Part shown: positions 37,980 to 49,977 of the stretch, piece by piece
How the letters are laid out: every line of letters starts with the position of its first letter
Position numbering within the stretch: position 1 is the first letter of the stretch
Source of the DNA: Toxotes chatareus
Taxonomy: Eukaryota > Chordata > Actinopteri > Toxotidae
Reading direction: 5' to 3'
Assembly: GCA_016801885.1 (NCBI GenBank)
Contig: CM028884.1
Coordinates: forward strand, 24,104,864 to 24,168,863
Length of the DNA: 64,000 bases
Made by a program: the position numbers and the translations under genes
Notes under the pieces: generated by a model
Told to the model about the DNA's origin: nothing
The model's input: only the letters and a program-made list of their open reading frames with translations
The model's database searches: none

Positions 37980-38874
37980 ACTGCGTTCCCACCACCTGTC
38001 AGGTTTCCTTCTGCTCTTCTGCTGCTCTCTGAACGAGGCGCCGCCTTTCCCTCCCCATGATGCCGTTCATTCGGGGAGTTGGAAAGGATCCTGGCCCAGC
38101 TCGGCGTGGTGCGATCACTCCCACCAGCTTGTTGTGACGCAGCCTCGCCTTTGCTTCCTGAACAGTTTCCTGTGTCATCCCCTTCCTGCCAGCCGTCACC
38201 TGGATCCCTGCTTTCCTTGTATCGTTCCACTTCTCTGGCTCTTGTTACCTTGAAATCCTGCTCCATGCATTTGAAGGGCAGGTGAAGTTAGTTGTGCACA
38301 GGGTGCTCAGCTGCTCAGGCTCAGATGATGATTCCTGCTGAGCACAGTATCCACTAACTGTTCTGGGATCTGAATGCTGTCCCTCTAACATCGTCCACTT
38401 CCTGTGTGTATCATGTTCTATATGCTGCATGTCCTCCTCCTCCTCTCCTCCATTCCCAGCTGTCCTATCTTCCTCCTCTCACCCAGCCCGGCCCTCAGCA
38501 GGAGGCTCCTTCCTTCCTGTTTCTTTTCTGTTCTTGAGGGAAAAGTTGTGTCTGTAGATCATATTGTTTTACAGAGCACAGTCTGAACCTGCTCTGTTTG
38601 GAAATCACTTCTGTTATGATTTGGTGAAAAAAAATGAATCAATAAAATAAAACTGAATCTATCTGATTCACCAAACAGATTTCAGTAACATGGAAACTCA
38701 GATTCGGTTCTTCAGACCAGGACGGTGAACACGACGCATTCGTCTGGTCTGAACTCCTGAGTTTTGTTTCAGCTCAGTCACGTGTTCCCTCCTCTGTGTG
38801 AGTCTGTGGAGTTGAGGATGTGATGAGCTGATTTCCTTCATCATCATTTGTTTTTCTTCTGATTTGTGCTGCAG
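37980..38874. other. upstream of tppp3 coding exon 1, nothing recognised
   Basis: The non-coding first exon and promoter of tppp3 must lie in or before this stretch, since 38871-38874 is a splice acceptor. I could not locate them. Confidence 0.4.
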
Positions 38875-38885
38875 ATTTTTCCATC

Positions 38886-41726
38886 ATGGCAGAGAGCGCA
38901 GACACGGAGCAGCTCCTGGCGGCTTTCAAGAAGTTCGCCATTCACGGCGACACGAAGGCCACGGGGAAGGAGCTGAACGGGAAGAACTGGGCCAAACTGT
39001 GCAAAGACTGCAAGATCATTGACAGCAAGAACGTCACCAGCACTGACGTGGACATCGTCTTCTCCAAAGTCAAGTGAGTGTGCCAGTCCATTCCAGTCCA
39101 GTCCTCCACATCCTGTCTGTTTCATTTTATGATTGTTGGGGTTCTGGTCACTTTTTCTTTTACTGGACAGTTGGAATTGAATCTGTCTCTGTGTGGGTCA
39201 GTGTAGCTCCTCCTGGTGGTGATCATGTGACAGGTGATCATGTAACAGGTGATCATGTGACAGGTGATCATGTAACAGGAGGATTCACGTGAACCTGCGT
39301 CCACAGCCACAGGAACACGTCAGTCCACAAACAAAGCTTTGTTTTACGTCACTCAGCTTCGTCTCAGATCTGAGTCTGATGCTGTTCAGTGGTGGAGGAA
39401 GGTTTCACATCATCAGTACTGTGGTTTAAAAACTCTCCATGAGTAAAGTGTGGCTGGGACATTATTACACTGGCAATTTGTTCCTGGGTTACTGTCAGTG
39501 TGTTAATGTGTAAGCAGCATGTCACAGTGTGTCCACCCTCCAGGACACCACTACGTCCCTGACATTCCCAAACTTTCATATAAACTTCAGTCATAAAATA
39601 ATGAGAGCATTCAGGTAAAATGAAGAAACTGATCGATGTTTGGGAGATTTTCTGACACAACAAATGTTTCTGAGAGTAAGAATCCAGATTAGCTGCAGCT
39701 GTTTCACAGTGAAAGTCCAGGTGGATGTTTTCTGTGGACTCTGAACACTCGTCTGTGTGTCTCTGTGTGCAGACAGAAGACGTCTCGGGTCATCACGTAC
39801 GAGGAGTTTCAGAGAGCTCTGCAGGAGTTGGCCCCAAAGAGGTTCAAAGGTCAAAGTAAAGAGGAAGCGCTGCAGTCCATCTTCAAACTGGTGGAGGGCA
39901 GAGAGCCCACCAACGTCGGAGTGACGGTGAGACAAGGATTAGGGTCGGGGGACAGGAACATGAGCTTAGACACAAACTGTCTTACAACTAATTAAATGAG
40001 CTCATCACACAGACACAGGAAGATCCAGGGGGTCAAACAAAAACCACTTTTCTACAACCACAAATAAAAAGTGAGTGCACGAACTCTGCACGATGACCGT
40101 GTCGCACAGTAAAACTTCACGTGTGTGCTCTAAGTTTCCTTTTATCAGTTTGAAATATCACACACATCACACTCCAACCAAACACAAACAATTTAGGAAC
40201 ACAGACACACATCGTTCTTATGGAGAACAGCAGCATTTATAGGGACAAAGCACATGAATCAACACGTCTGTAAATATCATGCAGCAAACACACAAACCCT
40301 GCAGCACTGAGCTGAGAGATGCAGCCAACACCCCGCAGAGCCAACCACCTGACAACAGCCCAAGGACCTGGAACAGCAGCAACTTAGTTCAGTCATGATG
40401 AGGATGATGATGACATGAATGCACCTATAATAAGATGAAGATTAAACGTCATCATGTGTGAATTTTCAGAAGCCTGACGCTGAGATGTCGCGTGGCGTTA
40501 AATGGTACGGTGTGTTGTTCAGGTTGGGAGCGTGGATCTGTCCCCTTCCTCAGCAGGACTCTGTCCACATACCTACATTTAAAACACGTCTGTGATTAAG
40601 AAGAGACCATTGAAAAAGCAGGATGATGAGTCAGATCCCAGCTTACTACGGGCGAGAGGCGGGATTCACCCTCGACCGGTCGCCAATCAGTCAGGTGACA
40701 CAAAGACACACATTCACACCTAGGAGCGACAGAGTAGCCAGTTAACCTCATGTGCATGTTTTTGGGATTGTGGGAAGAAGCCGTGGAAAGCCCACGCCTG
40801 AGCCTGAGTCTGACTCTGACTCTGAGTCTGACTCTGAGTCTGACTCTGAGCCTGACTCTGAGCCTGACTCTGAGTCTGACTCTGAGCCTGACTCTGAGCC
40901 TGACTCTGAGCCTGACTCTAGGCCTGACCCTGAGTCTGACTCTGAGCCTGACTCTAGGCCTGACCCTGAGTCTGACTCTGAGCCTGACTCTGAGCCTGAC
41001 TCTAGGCCTGACCCTGAGCCTGACTCTGAGCCTGACTCTAGGCCTGAGCCTGACTCTGAGCCTGACTCTGAGCTTGACTCTGAGCCTGACTCTCTCCGAA
41101 TGCAGAGACTTTAGAGAGGACATCACACTGGATTGGGAAAGCGAGGAGGACCTGTCCTCAGTCCACAGGAGATGACACATCAGACCGAGCTCTGAGATGA
41201 GCTGAGAGCAGATGAGGCGTCTTTCTGAAACATGCTCAGACACGATGGATGATACGGCTCAGTGTGACGTCTGCGTTGGCTCTCTGACTCTTTGTGTTTC
41301 CTTGTTCAGCTGCGGGAAACATGTCCCGAGTTGCTCCTCAGACACACCTCCCACTCTGCTCTGATGGTTCAGGACTGACGCCGTCAGACATCATGGCCTC
41401 AGCTGATCACTGCTGCAACATCAGAGTTTCAGAGTCTGAGCTGAGAGGGGAGGAGGTCCAGTGAACAGCACGAGCGCGTGAGACTGTGGTCTGCTTTGGT
41501 TTATTTCCTGTCCTCTCTGTGTTTCCCTCAGAAAGTGGCAAAGATGGCGGCTGTGGACCGGCTGACCGACACGTCCCGCTACACCGGGTCGCACAAGGAG
41601 CGCTTCGACGAGAGCGGCAAGGGCAAAGGTCGGGAGGGCCGGGAGGAGATTGTGGAGAACACGGGCTATGTGGGAGCGTACAAGAACGCCGGGACATACA
41701 TCACCAAGATGAAGGCCGAGAAATAA
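38886..41726 (+). CDS. tppp3: TPPP3, tubulin polymerization-promoting protein, 178 aa
   Basis: A p25-alpha family protein that binds tubulin and bundles and stabilises microtubules in the cytoplasm. Coding exons are 38886-39073, 39773-39926 and 41532-41726, with phases joining exactly (188+154+195 nt). The first coding exon starts after TGCTGCAG (38874), so a 5' non-coding exon exists. The protein has the family signatures FAIHGD, GKNWAKLCKDC, TDVDIVFSKVK, RVITYEEFQ, KRFKG and the C-terminal DRLTDTSRYTGSHKERFDES. It has no long N-terminal extension like TPPP, so it is of the TPPP3/TPPP2 length class. It lies next to zdhhc1, same strand, as in human 16q22.1. Confidence 0.95.
39221..39281. repeat. 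15-bp tandem repeat (TGATCATGTGACAGG), four copies
   Basis: Located in tppp3 intron after coding exon 1. Alternate units carry G or A at one position. Confidence 0.85.
40640..40800. mobile_element. dispersed teleost repeat fragment
   Basis: The words GGCGAGAGGCGGGATTCACC, GGTCGCCAATC, ACATTCACACCTAG and ATGTGCATGTTTTTGG appear in the order found in a very common fish interspersed repeat. Family not determined; decayed and non-coding. Confidence 0.4.
40796..41095. repeat. 12-bp minisatellite (TGACTCTGAGCC), about 25 copies
   Basis: Located in tppp3 before the last coding exon. Variants TGACTCTAGGCC and TGACCCTGAGTC alternate in a partly ordered way. Confidence 0.93.
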
Positions 41727-42540
41727 CAAGGAGAAGGCAGCGCCCACTGCTGGCAGCTGACAGGAAGTACAGCTCCTCTGCAGCACTTAGTCCGGATCAA
41801 GCCTTGAACTTTGAACCTTTTGTGTGTGTGTGTGTGTGTGAACAAGACACAGACTGACAGAGCTTCCTGTTCAGTTGTTACTACATCATCCAGATCCAAT
41901 CCCCAAACATCCGTCAAACATCCTCAAACATTCGTCAAACATTCGTAAAACATTTGTCAAAAATTGGTCAAACACCCGTCAAACATCATTCAAACATCCG
42001 TCAAACATCCTCAAACACCCGTCAAACATTCGTAAAACATTTGTCAAACATTTGTCAAACACCCGTCAAACATCATTCAAACATCCGTCAAACATCCTCA
42101 AACACCCGTCAAACATTCGTAAAACATTTGTCAAACATCATTCAAACATCCGTCAAACATCCTCAAACACCCGTCAAACATTCGTAAAACATTTGTCAAA
42201 CATCATTCAAACATCCGTCAAACATCCTCAAACACCCGTCAAACATCATTCAAACACCCGTCAAACATTCGTAAAACATCCGTCAGCTCACTGTTTCAGC
42301 TCTGAGGATAATTTGGAATTTTCCCTCATGTTTTCGATCCACAGCATCTTTCTGGATTAAACTGAAACAGAATTTGCAGTTTCCTGAAACGTTGGGATTT
42401 TGTTTGTTGCTTGTTCTTCTTCTGTGATATTTTTATCCTAATTTTAAACTTGTCTGCCTGAAGCTCTTTCTGTTTGGAGTTGATGCAGGTCCAGAAACTG
42501 GAAGTGATTTTACTGAATAAATAAAGAGCAGCGTTTTCTC
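41727..42540 (+). other. tppp3: tppp3 3' UTR with poly(A) signals
   Basis: Overlapping AATAAATAAA at 42516-42525 is the best end signal. The UTR contains the tandem repeat described at 41905-42285. Confidence 0.7.
41905..42285. repeat. tandem repeat in tppp3 3' UTR
   Basis: Built of 9-11-bp variants of CA(T/C)YCGTCAAA, arranged into a roughly 65-bp higher-order unit (CATCCGTCAAACATCC ... AACATTTGTCAAA) present about four times. Confidence 0.9.
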
Positions 42541-45245
42541 TTCTCTTACCGTTCTCCTGTCTGTTTCCTCTGCAGAGACTCGGTCCAGGTACCTTTCAGA
42601 CCTGCAGCGTCTTCGAGCTCATTATCTCTGAAACATTCTCCCAGAACGCTGAATCGTTAAGTTGATTTTGTGGGTTAGAAACTGGAACGTTCCATTTGAA
42701 GTGTCAGATAAATGATGGTGGTGACGGAGTCTGATGTCTCACTGACTCCATAGTGATGTATGTAATCCAGTCACTGGATGCTCGTCCCCTCACGAGGACC
42801 GGACACCTTTCAGGGGTTCAGGCCACGAGACTTATGATTTGCAAAGACACATTTTTTTGATCTGAGATTAAAATCCATGATGGGTCCTCAAGTTCAAGCA
42901 GTTCAGTGATGTTTTCCTATCGTGTGCCACCGCTCATTACTCTTCTTGTTGTTGTATAAAGTGCAGTGCTCTGCAGCACTTCCCACTGATTAAAGGTTTA
43001 TTTCTTTTCTCAGCCTCGACTCTCCTGGTGCTTGTGGTTTTTTCGAGTGGAGTCACCTGAAAACTTGTTCTAATGTCAACATGACGACAGTCTGAGATAA
43101 ATGTCTTGTTGTGTGAGCAGCACTGAGACATTCACCACGTCCACACACAGCTGAAGGTGTTCCATACCATCTCATTTATCAGCTGATGTAGAACCCTGTT
43201 CAGTGATCAGTGTTAATGTGTTAAAAAGACTAATCAGGAGCAGAAAGAAGGAGCATGGAGGAGAAAGCACAGCAGGAAGCAGAGGACGGTTGGAAGGCAG
43301 CGGGGACGGAGACAAGAGTTGTGGACTGGACCGAGCAAAGGAAGCTGAGGGGTGTGTTTGTAGAAATGTTGAGGCTGAAAGAAAGTTAGTGTTAGCCAGC
43401 TAAGCCAGGCTGCTGACAGCCAGACTGACAGCAGCTGGTGGTGGAGCTGATCTTTAACTCACTGGATGATCAGGTAGCACCATCTACTGGACAGACAGTA
43501 GAACTCCATCATCTGATGTGGGATTTCTGTGGCACTGACTGGGTTTCTGCCACAGTTGGACTGGTTCTGACTTCACTCACCAGGACACACTCAGGTATGG
43601 AAAGTTTTTTATTAATTCAAGAAAACAACACATTGTGTTTGTATTTGTTGTTTAGTTTGCTGATCTCTCCCCAGGCCGAGCGGCCGTAAGCTCTCAGAGA
43701 AGCTGTGAGGCTCTGTCCTCAGGTCAGTTCAGGAGGGAAGCTGCTGTCTGCTGGACCAGGGAGTCCACGCTGCTTTGAATCGGAAAACCTCTTCTGTGAC
43801 ACCTGGCTCCTCAGTGTGACTGAGGTGTGCCACCTGTCTCTCCCTCTCTTTTCACCTTCAGATTCATTCATCTGTTCCTCTCTCTTCATCACACATCTAA
43901 CTCCATCATGTCTGACGTTACTGACTCCAAAACCCACCCAGTCCCAGTATCTGACTCTGCCCGTATCTATCACCCTCAGCAGTTTCAGAAACCCTCTGAA
44001 CCACCATCGTTACCAAAGAGTGTCCATCTGCTGTTCATGAGGCTGATTAGTGCCGTAGCCCCTCCCTGTGTAAATACAGCTATAGTTTCTGAAGGACCCT
44101 CTTTAACATCAGGTTTTCATCGGCGAGGCACTGGCTCCCAGACTGAATCCGGTTTATCATGAACTCTGCTCAGCTGCTCTCTCTGCTTGTTGGTCTGTCT
44201 TTGCCTTCTGAAGAATCTCTGCTGGGGGTTTCATGAAGGGGAAAGAAGAAAGTAACCGCAGCTCACCTGCTCACCTGAAGGTGTGACACCTGGAGAAAAC
44301 TGAGGGTTTCCATAGCTGCCTCGCTTTATCCTCCACCTGCAGCAGAGAGTGAAACACACCTTCACTGAGTCACTGTGTGAGCTGGAACTTATTTGACTTA
44401 ATTTAATTGTCATGAAACATTATGTGTAAATTCCACAGCTGATTACACTAGAAGTGCTGACACCAGCACACATCACACGCTGCAGCAAAACATCAGAACC
44501 ACCCTCTGATCAAGTTGCTCTGACTCACATTCATACAGCTGCCGACCAGGACTCATCTAGCCAGGCTCCACAGTCTGGTGAGGTTCTGTCTGATCCACAG
44601 TCAGCTGATCTGCAGGATAATCAGAAATCTCCTCACTATGAAGAAATCATCCCGTTAAATCTGATTGTTTTTACCAGAGGTTTGGTCCATATCAGAGGAG
44701 ACACGAGGAGTTCACAGAGAACACAGCCAATCAAACATCAGCACAGCGACAGGTAGTCGGCCCCACCTGGCCCCACATTTCTCTGCTGCCAGCAGGTGGA
44801 GCTTTGCAACACATGACCCGTTGCCTGTAATCAGCAGAGAGACATCAGACGTGGACATTATGAGAACATGTGTGAGGACTTGTTCAGGGGATTGGATCCA
44901 AACAGCAGCAGAAGCTAGTAAACAACGTATCTCGTTCTCTTCTCTGAGCACTGAAAGAGCCTCAGGAACCAGAGTCGTCCTAAAGTAGATTTACCTTCAA
45001 TCACCATTTATTAAATCTCCATCCATTACAGAGCACCGCCCTCCGTCCTGAGCAGCGTCCACTAATCCTGATTACAGAGGGAGAGGAAGGACGGGGTCTT
45101 CGTCTGCCACATCCCACCCACAGACGCCTGAACGCAACACAGACTGAAGGCTGCAGGACCACAGGGAGGACACAGGAGACTGAGGAGGACACAGGAGGAG
45201 ACAGAGAAGCAGGATGAAGGTGGAGGACACCTGAACTTCATCAAC
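42541..45245. other. intergenic between tppp3 and trpm1; no gene recognised
   Basis: Only short chance ORFs are present. The trpm1 promoter and any untranslated leader should lie at its right end. A CTAATCC followed by GATTAC (45062-45075) resembles paired OTX/CRX homeodomain sites. Confidence 0.4.
45062..45075 (+). promoter_or_regulatory. trpm1: possible OTX2/CRX site pair upstream of trpm1
   Basis: CTAATCC directly followed by TGATTAC gives two TAATC(C) cores on opposite strands, 170 bp before the ATG. TRPM1 is an ON-bipolar-cell gene and OTX/CRX factors act in such cells. Short motif, chance occurrence likely. Confidence 0.2.
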
Positions 45246-48200
45246 ATGGACAGCAGAGGGCGGAGAGGGACTAACGGGTCCTTTAAACGTTCGTCCATCA
45301 AACGCAGCGCGTCATCTGGATCACAGAAGGTAAGACTCACCTGAGACTCACCTGAGATTCATCTTCTGACCTCACAACTTTATTTACAGTTCTAGCAGGC
45401 TAGAGAGCAGGCTTTGTGCCTCAGATGGTGTGTGTGTGTGTGTTGGTTTTTACCTCCTGGTGGGGACCTAACCCTGTGTGAAACCAGTGTGAGGGTCTAA
45501 TCCTGCAAAGGGAAACTCAGACCGGGTGTGAATCAAGTCTTTTAATGTCATGCAGCATGGAGACAAGACATACAGTTCACAGTGTGTTCTGCAGTGTTGT
45601 CTCAAGAGTGTTGTCTAGTATGACTCTTTATACCTGTAGTCAGTATGCCATAAATACCTTTCCCAGCATGAGAGACAATAAAGGATGTCTTCTGGTCACA
45701 CCAAATGTAAACAATTAGGACAACCAAATGGGGTTCACTCTCAGGCCATCTATGATATTTCCAGATCAGCAGTTTTAGATAAACAGTTCATTCTAGGAAA
45801 GATCTGTTAGAACACCTACTGTAAGCACTCAGGACAATTAACAATTAATGGTTCATTCCCAGGTTAGCTAAGGTCTTTCCAGATCACCAGTTACAGATGT
45901 CATTTCACTTTAGGGGACGTCTGTTTTAAATGACCACAAGGTATAATCCTTATTTCCTTACAACAACTCTGGGGAGAGTTTTACAACCTGAAAGAATGTG
46001 GGCAGACTTGTACAAAGGATGGGTTTTAGGTACAGCTTAGTACTAAATGAACAATCCTAGACTTCACTTTCACTAAAGACAGATACATTGAAAAAAAATT
46101 TCCACACCTGTTTCATCCCTATGTTTTTGTCTCCCAACTTGTGCGATTGCATTGTTAGAAACTTGGTTCCAAAGCTAAAATGTTGAGCGCATTTATAATT
46201 TCTCTGATGTTTGACTTGATTTTTTTTTTTTATAAATTTTTTTGAGTATTTTCAACGATGGAAAATGAGCAAAACATGATGAAGGTGAAGGGAACGTGAC
46301 TGAAACTCTGCTTCCCCAGAATTCAGTGCTTCATTTCAAAATGTTATGACCTAAACATCTGCAGCCGTGAGGCGTAGAAGAAGAAGAATGCTGGTGTCCA
46401 TGGACTCAGTGTGTGATGTTGAAGAGACTGACCAAAGACATTTGTGTCAAAAAAAAAAAAAATTCTGACAGTTTAAATTTTTTTGACTTCCTGTCCACCA
46501 TATTTCATCCAAGCTTAATCAGACTTTGGACATACCGTGTTTGGACGACCCTGAACACGCTGACATCTGAGCTTTTCTGTGATTGGCTGACAAACTTTTG
46601 TGGGTGTGGTTAAATCGGTCCACTATAACTCTTACACACTTCAATTGCAACTGAATTTGGCACAAGTGCAGAGAAATTTGGTTGATTCAGATCACTTCCG
46701 CTCCCAGAATGACGACGTCAAACATGACGAGGACATAGCCTTAGCACGTCAACAGCTTGTGGGTGTCTCTCACAGTTAATAGGTTTTTAATGAGGATGCA
46801 TAAAATCAGCTTCATTAAACAGAAACAGTATAGAAGTGATCTGACCTGTAGCAGCAGCAGCACAGTGTGAGTTCCACCTGTTTTAGTCACGTCTTCTTTT
46901 TCCTTTTCCTTGTTGTCTTTTGTTTCAGTCATTAGTCTGTCAAGTCTCTGGATTCTCAGAGGTCTCAGTAGGTTCCGGTCTGTCTGGTCCGGTCTGTTCT
47001 GGTCTGGTCTGTCTGGTCCGGTCTGGTCTGGTCTGGTCTGTCTGGTCCGGTCTGTTCTGGTCCGGTCTGTTCTGTTCTGGTCTGTTCTGGTCCAGTCTGT
47101 TCTGGTCCGGTCTGTCTGGTCCGGTCTCTTCTGGTCCGGTCTTTTCTGGTCTGGTCTGTTCTGGTCCGGTCTGTTCTGTTCTGGTCCAGTCTGTTCTGGT
47201 CTGTTCTGGTCCGGTCTCTTCTGGTCCGGTCTGTTCTGGTCCGGTCTGTTCTGGTCTGTTCTGGTCTGGACCATGCATCCACAGACAAAATGATGACTCT
47301 GCACAGAGCCTCCATTACTCAGAGCCAAAGTCACATGTGTAACTGTGGAGCTCGTCCTCCGATCATGTGACTGGACCAGTTCTGGGTGAATTGACTTCAT
47401 GTGACAAACACAATGAGCCGTGTTGTTTCCATGTGACAGTGAAATGAGAGCGAGGACTCACTGAGCTGAAGAGTCAGAAACATCTTCATCTTTTTTTTTC
47501 AGCCAATCAGTAGCGACTGATAGTTACAGCTCTAACACGCTGCTCTGTGGATTCATCTCCTCAGAGATAAAATTAGCTGCAACATCAAATACTGCAAATG
47601 ATCAGCAATATAATTTATTTTAATATTATAAATGTATTTTTAATTCTACTGCACACAGAACAAAGTGTTGCTGTCGGGTTATTTTCCCCGAAGCAAATAA
47701 CTAACAGATGCTCTCAGGTTTGACTGGTTTCCATGAACCCAGCGCTGCTCCTGTTCTGTACTGACCCAAACCCTGTTAGCCGGGTCCCAGAGCTGCAGGT
47801 CCACTTCCTGTCCAAACCAAAACACGGTGATATAACATCACATTATGCAAACAAGTATTTCCTCTGATCAACATTAATCTCATTTACGAGCCTGATAATC
47901 CAAATCCTCCTGGCCTCGCTCACACTCTCTGTTCATTGTTGTGCTGAGTCTTTACTTTCTTTAACCTGTCGCACTCTGTTCAATCAGCTGCTCATTTAGA
48001 AAACACACTTTGTTACTGTGCTTTGTGTGAAGGAGTCAGACAGAAACTTTCAGACTGAGCTCCACGTGTCTGAGCGCAGCCGACTGCTGACTGCACAGGA
48101 TAACACCTGATCACTTTCTGAAACAGGACGCAGGCTCTGGTGAAGCCGGTGGCTTCTGACCTTTGACCTATGACATGTGATTAGGTGTGGTTCTCTAAAG

Positions 48201-49946
48201 GTGACTGTGAATACAAATAAAGGTGAGTTATTCTCCATGAAGTTTACAGACACAACAGTTCAGTTAGTACGAGGAGGAAATGTCGGTCCGGTGGTTCAGG
48301 TTGTGCTGAGGGAATCTGGTTCTAAAATCCTGGAATCTGATCTGATCTTTGTCAAATTCAGAACGTCCAAACTGGACCGAAGATGATGGACACAGATTTC
48401 AGTCCAAAACAAAACACTGAGAAGGAGGAGTTTACCGACGGGAGGATGGAGGTTTGGGGGGATTTTTCAAAGCAGATTTATTGAGCCTGGCTCTGGCTGT
48501 GGATGAAAATACTCTTGTGTTGAAGCTTGACGGTCATGAGACTCCCTGAAGGATTACCTCGGACCGGAGTCATGAGACCAGCTCCAACAAAGAGCCCTGC
48601 TGCCTCACATGCTCATCATATGAACCCGCTCACTGCGTCAAGGCAACTCCTTTTTCTCTGAGCTGCACCGTGTCTCCAGCCTGAGACACCCTGTCCTTGG
48701 AGAGCTGCACCGTGTCTCCAGCCTGAGACGCCCGGTCCTCGCAGAGCTGCACCGTGTCTCCAGCCTGAGACACCCTGTCCTTGGAGAGCTGCACCGTGTC
48801 TCCAGCCTGAGACACCCTGTCCTCGGAGAGCTGCACCGTGTCTCCAGCCTGAGACGCCCGGTCCTCGGAGAGCTGCACCGTGTCTCCAGCCTGAGATGCC
48901 CGGTCCTCGGAGAGCTGCACCGTGTCTCCAGCCTGAGACGCCCGGTCCTCGGAGAGCTGCACCGTGTCTCCAGCCTGAGACGCCCGGTCCTTGGAGAGCT
49001 GCACCGTGTCTCCAGCCTGAGACGCCCGGTCCTCGCAGAGCTGCACCGTGTCTCCAGCCTGAGACGCCCTGTCCTTGGAGAGCTGCTGGGCCCTCAGACA
49101 CTGCCTCAGTCTTCAGTCCAGATCAGTTTTAGGTATGAGACGTTTGGATGTTCAGGTAGACGTCTTTGCTGAGGGACAAGCTTTACGTGTCAGAGGTTTG
49201 ATGGTAGTTTAAAAGTTTCTTCATTTGATATCCAGCATGTCTGAGCGTGAGTGAGTGAAACAGTCAAAACGGCCTCTGTTCCTTTTCCCTGTTGAGTTCA
49301 AAGGTCAGGGTGTAAATGATTGTTGGTAAATTGGATGGAAATGGGTCAAACAGCACAGAGAGGACGGAATTTCATCTGTTCGTCTGATTCACAAAATGTC
49401 CCAGTGTGTGTGATGTTAGAAAACTCACTGGTGAAACTGTTTTCTGCTGGTTTGTTTCCAGCTGTTTCCTGATTCTGCTGTAAAATGTATGAACAGTTTA
49501 AACTTCATGTCATTTTAACAGGACGTATGGACTCAGTAGCAGTGTCCCAGCTCGTCCTTCAGTCCTCTGAAGCAGAGGACACAGCCATTTTAAGTTATTT
49601 TCCTTTTCCCAGAGAAAATTCACTCATTCTGTGCAAATTCATATTTGATTTAATTCATAGAATCGAAAGTTAAAGTCACTGTGAACAGTCTCTGCAGTAA
49701 CAACAGCAACGTAAGTCTGAGCTGTTTCACTGTAAAGGCTCAGTCCCTACCCCCCCCCCACACCACCACCCCCCACAGACAGAGACAGGTTTCATTGATT
49801 CACTGATGATGATGATGGTGATGATGATGATGGTGACATTTCATCGTTCATGTGTAACAGTCAATAAAACTGAGGCTCATGTAGCATCCACACGTTAATC
49901 CTCCATCAGCCAGAGTGCAGGAATTTGACAAAGTGCTTCAGTGAAT

Positions 49947-49977
<31 letters not shown>

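Noticed and set aside
46740..47400. 219-aa and other ORFs with TGPEQNRPDQ-like repeats
   Set aside because: Translation of the GGTCT/GGTCC minisatellite in trpm1 intron 1.
48616..49101. 161-aa minus ORF with a 14-residue repeat
   Set aside because: Follows from the 42-bp unit. A second minus frame is also open over the same DNA, so coding selection is not indicated.
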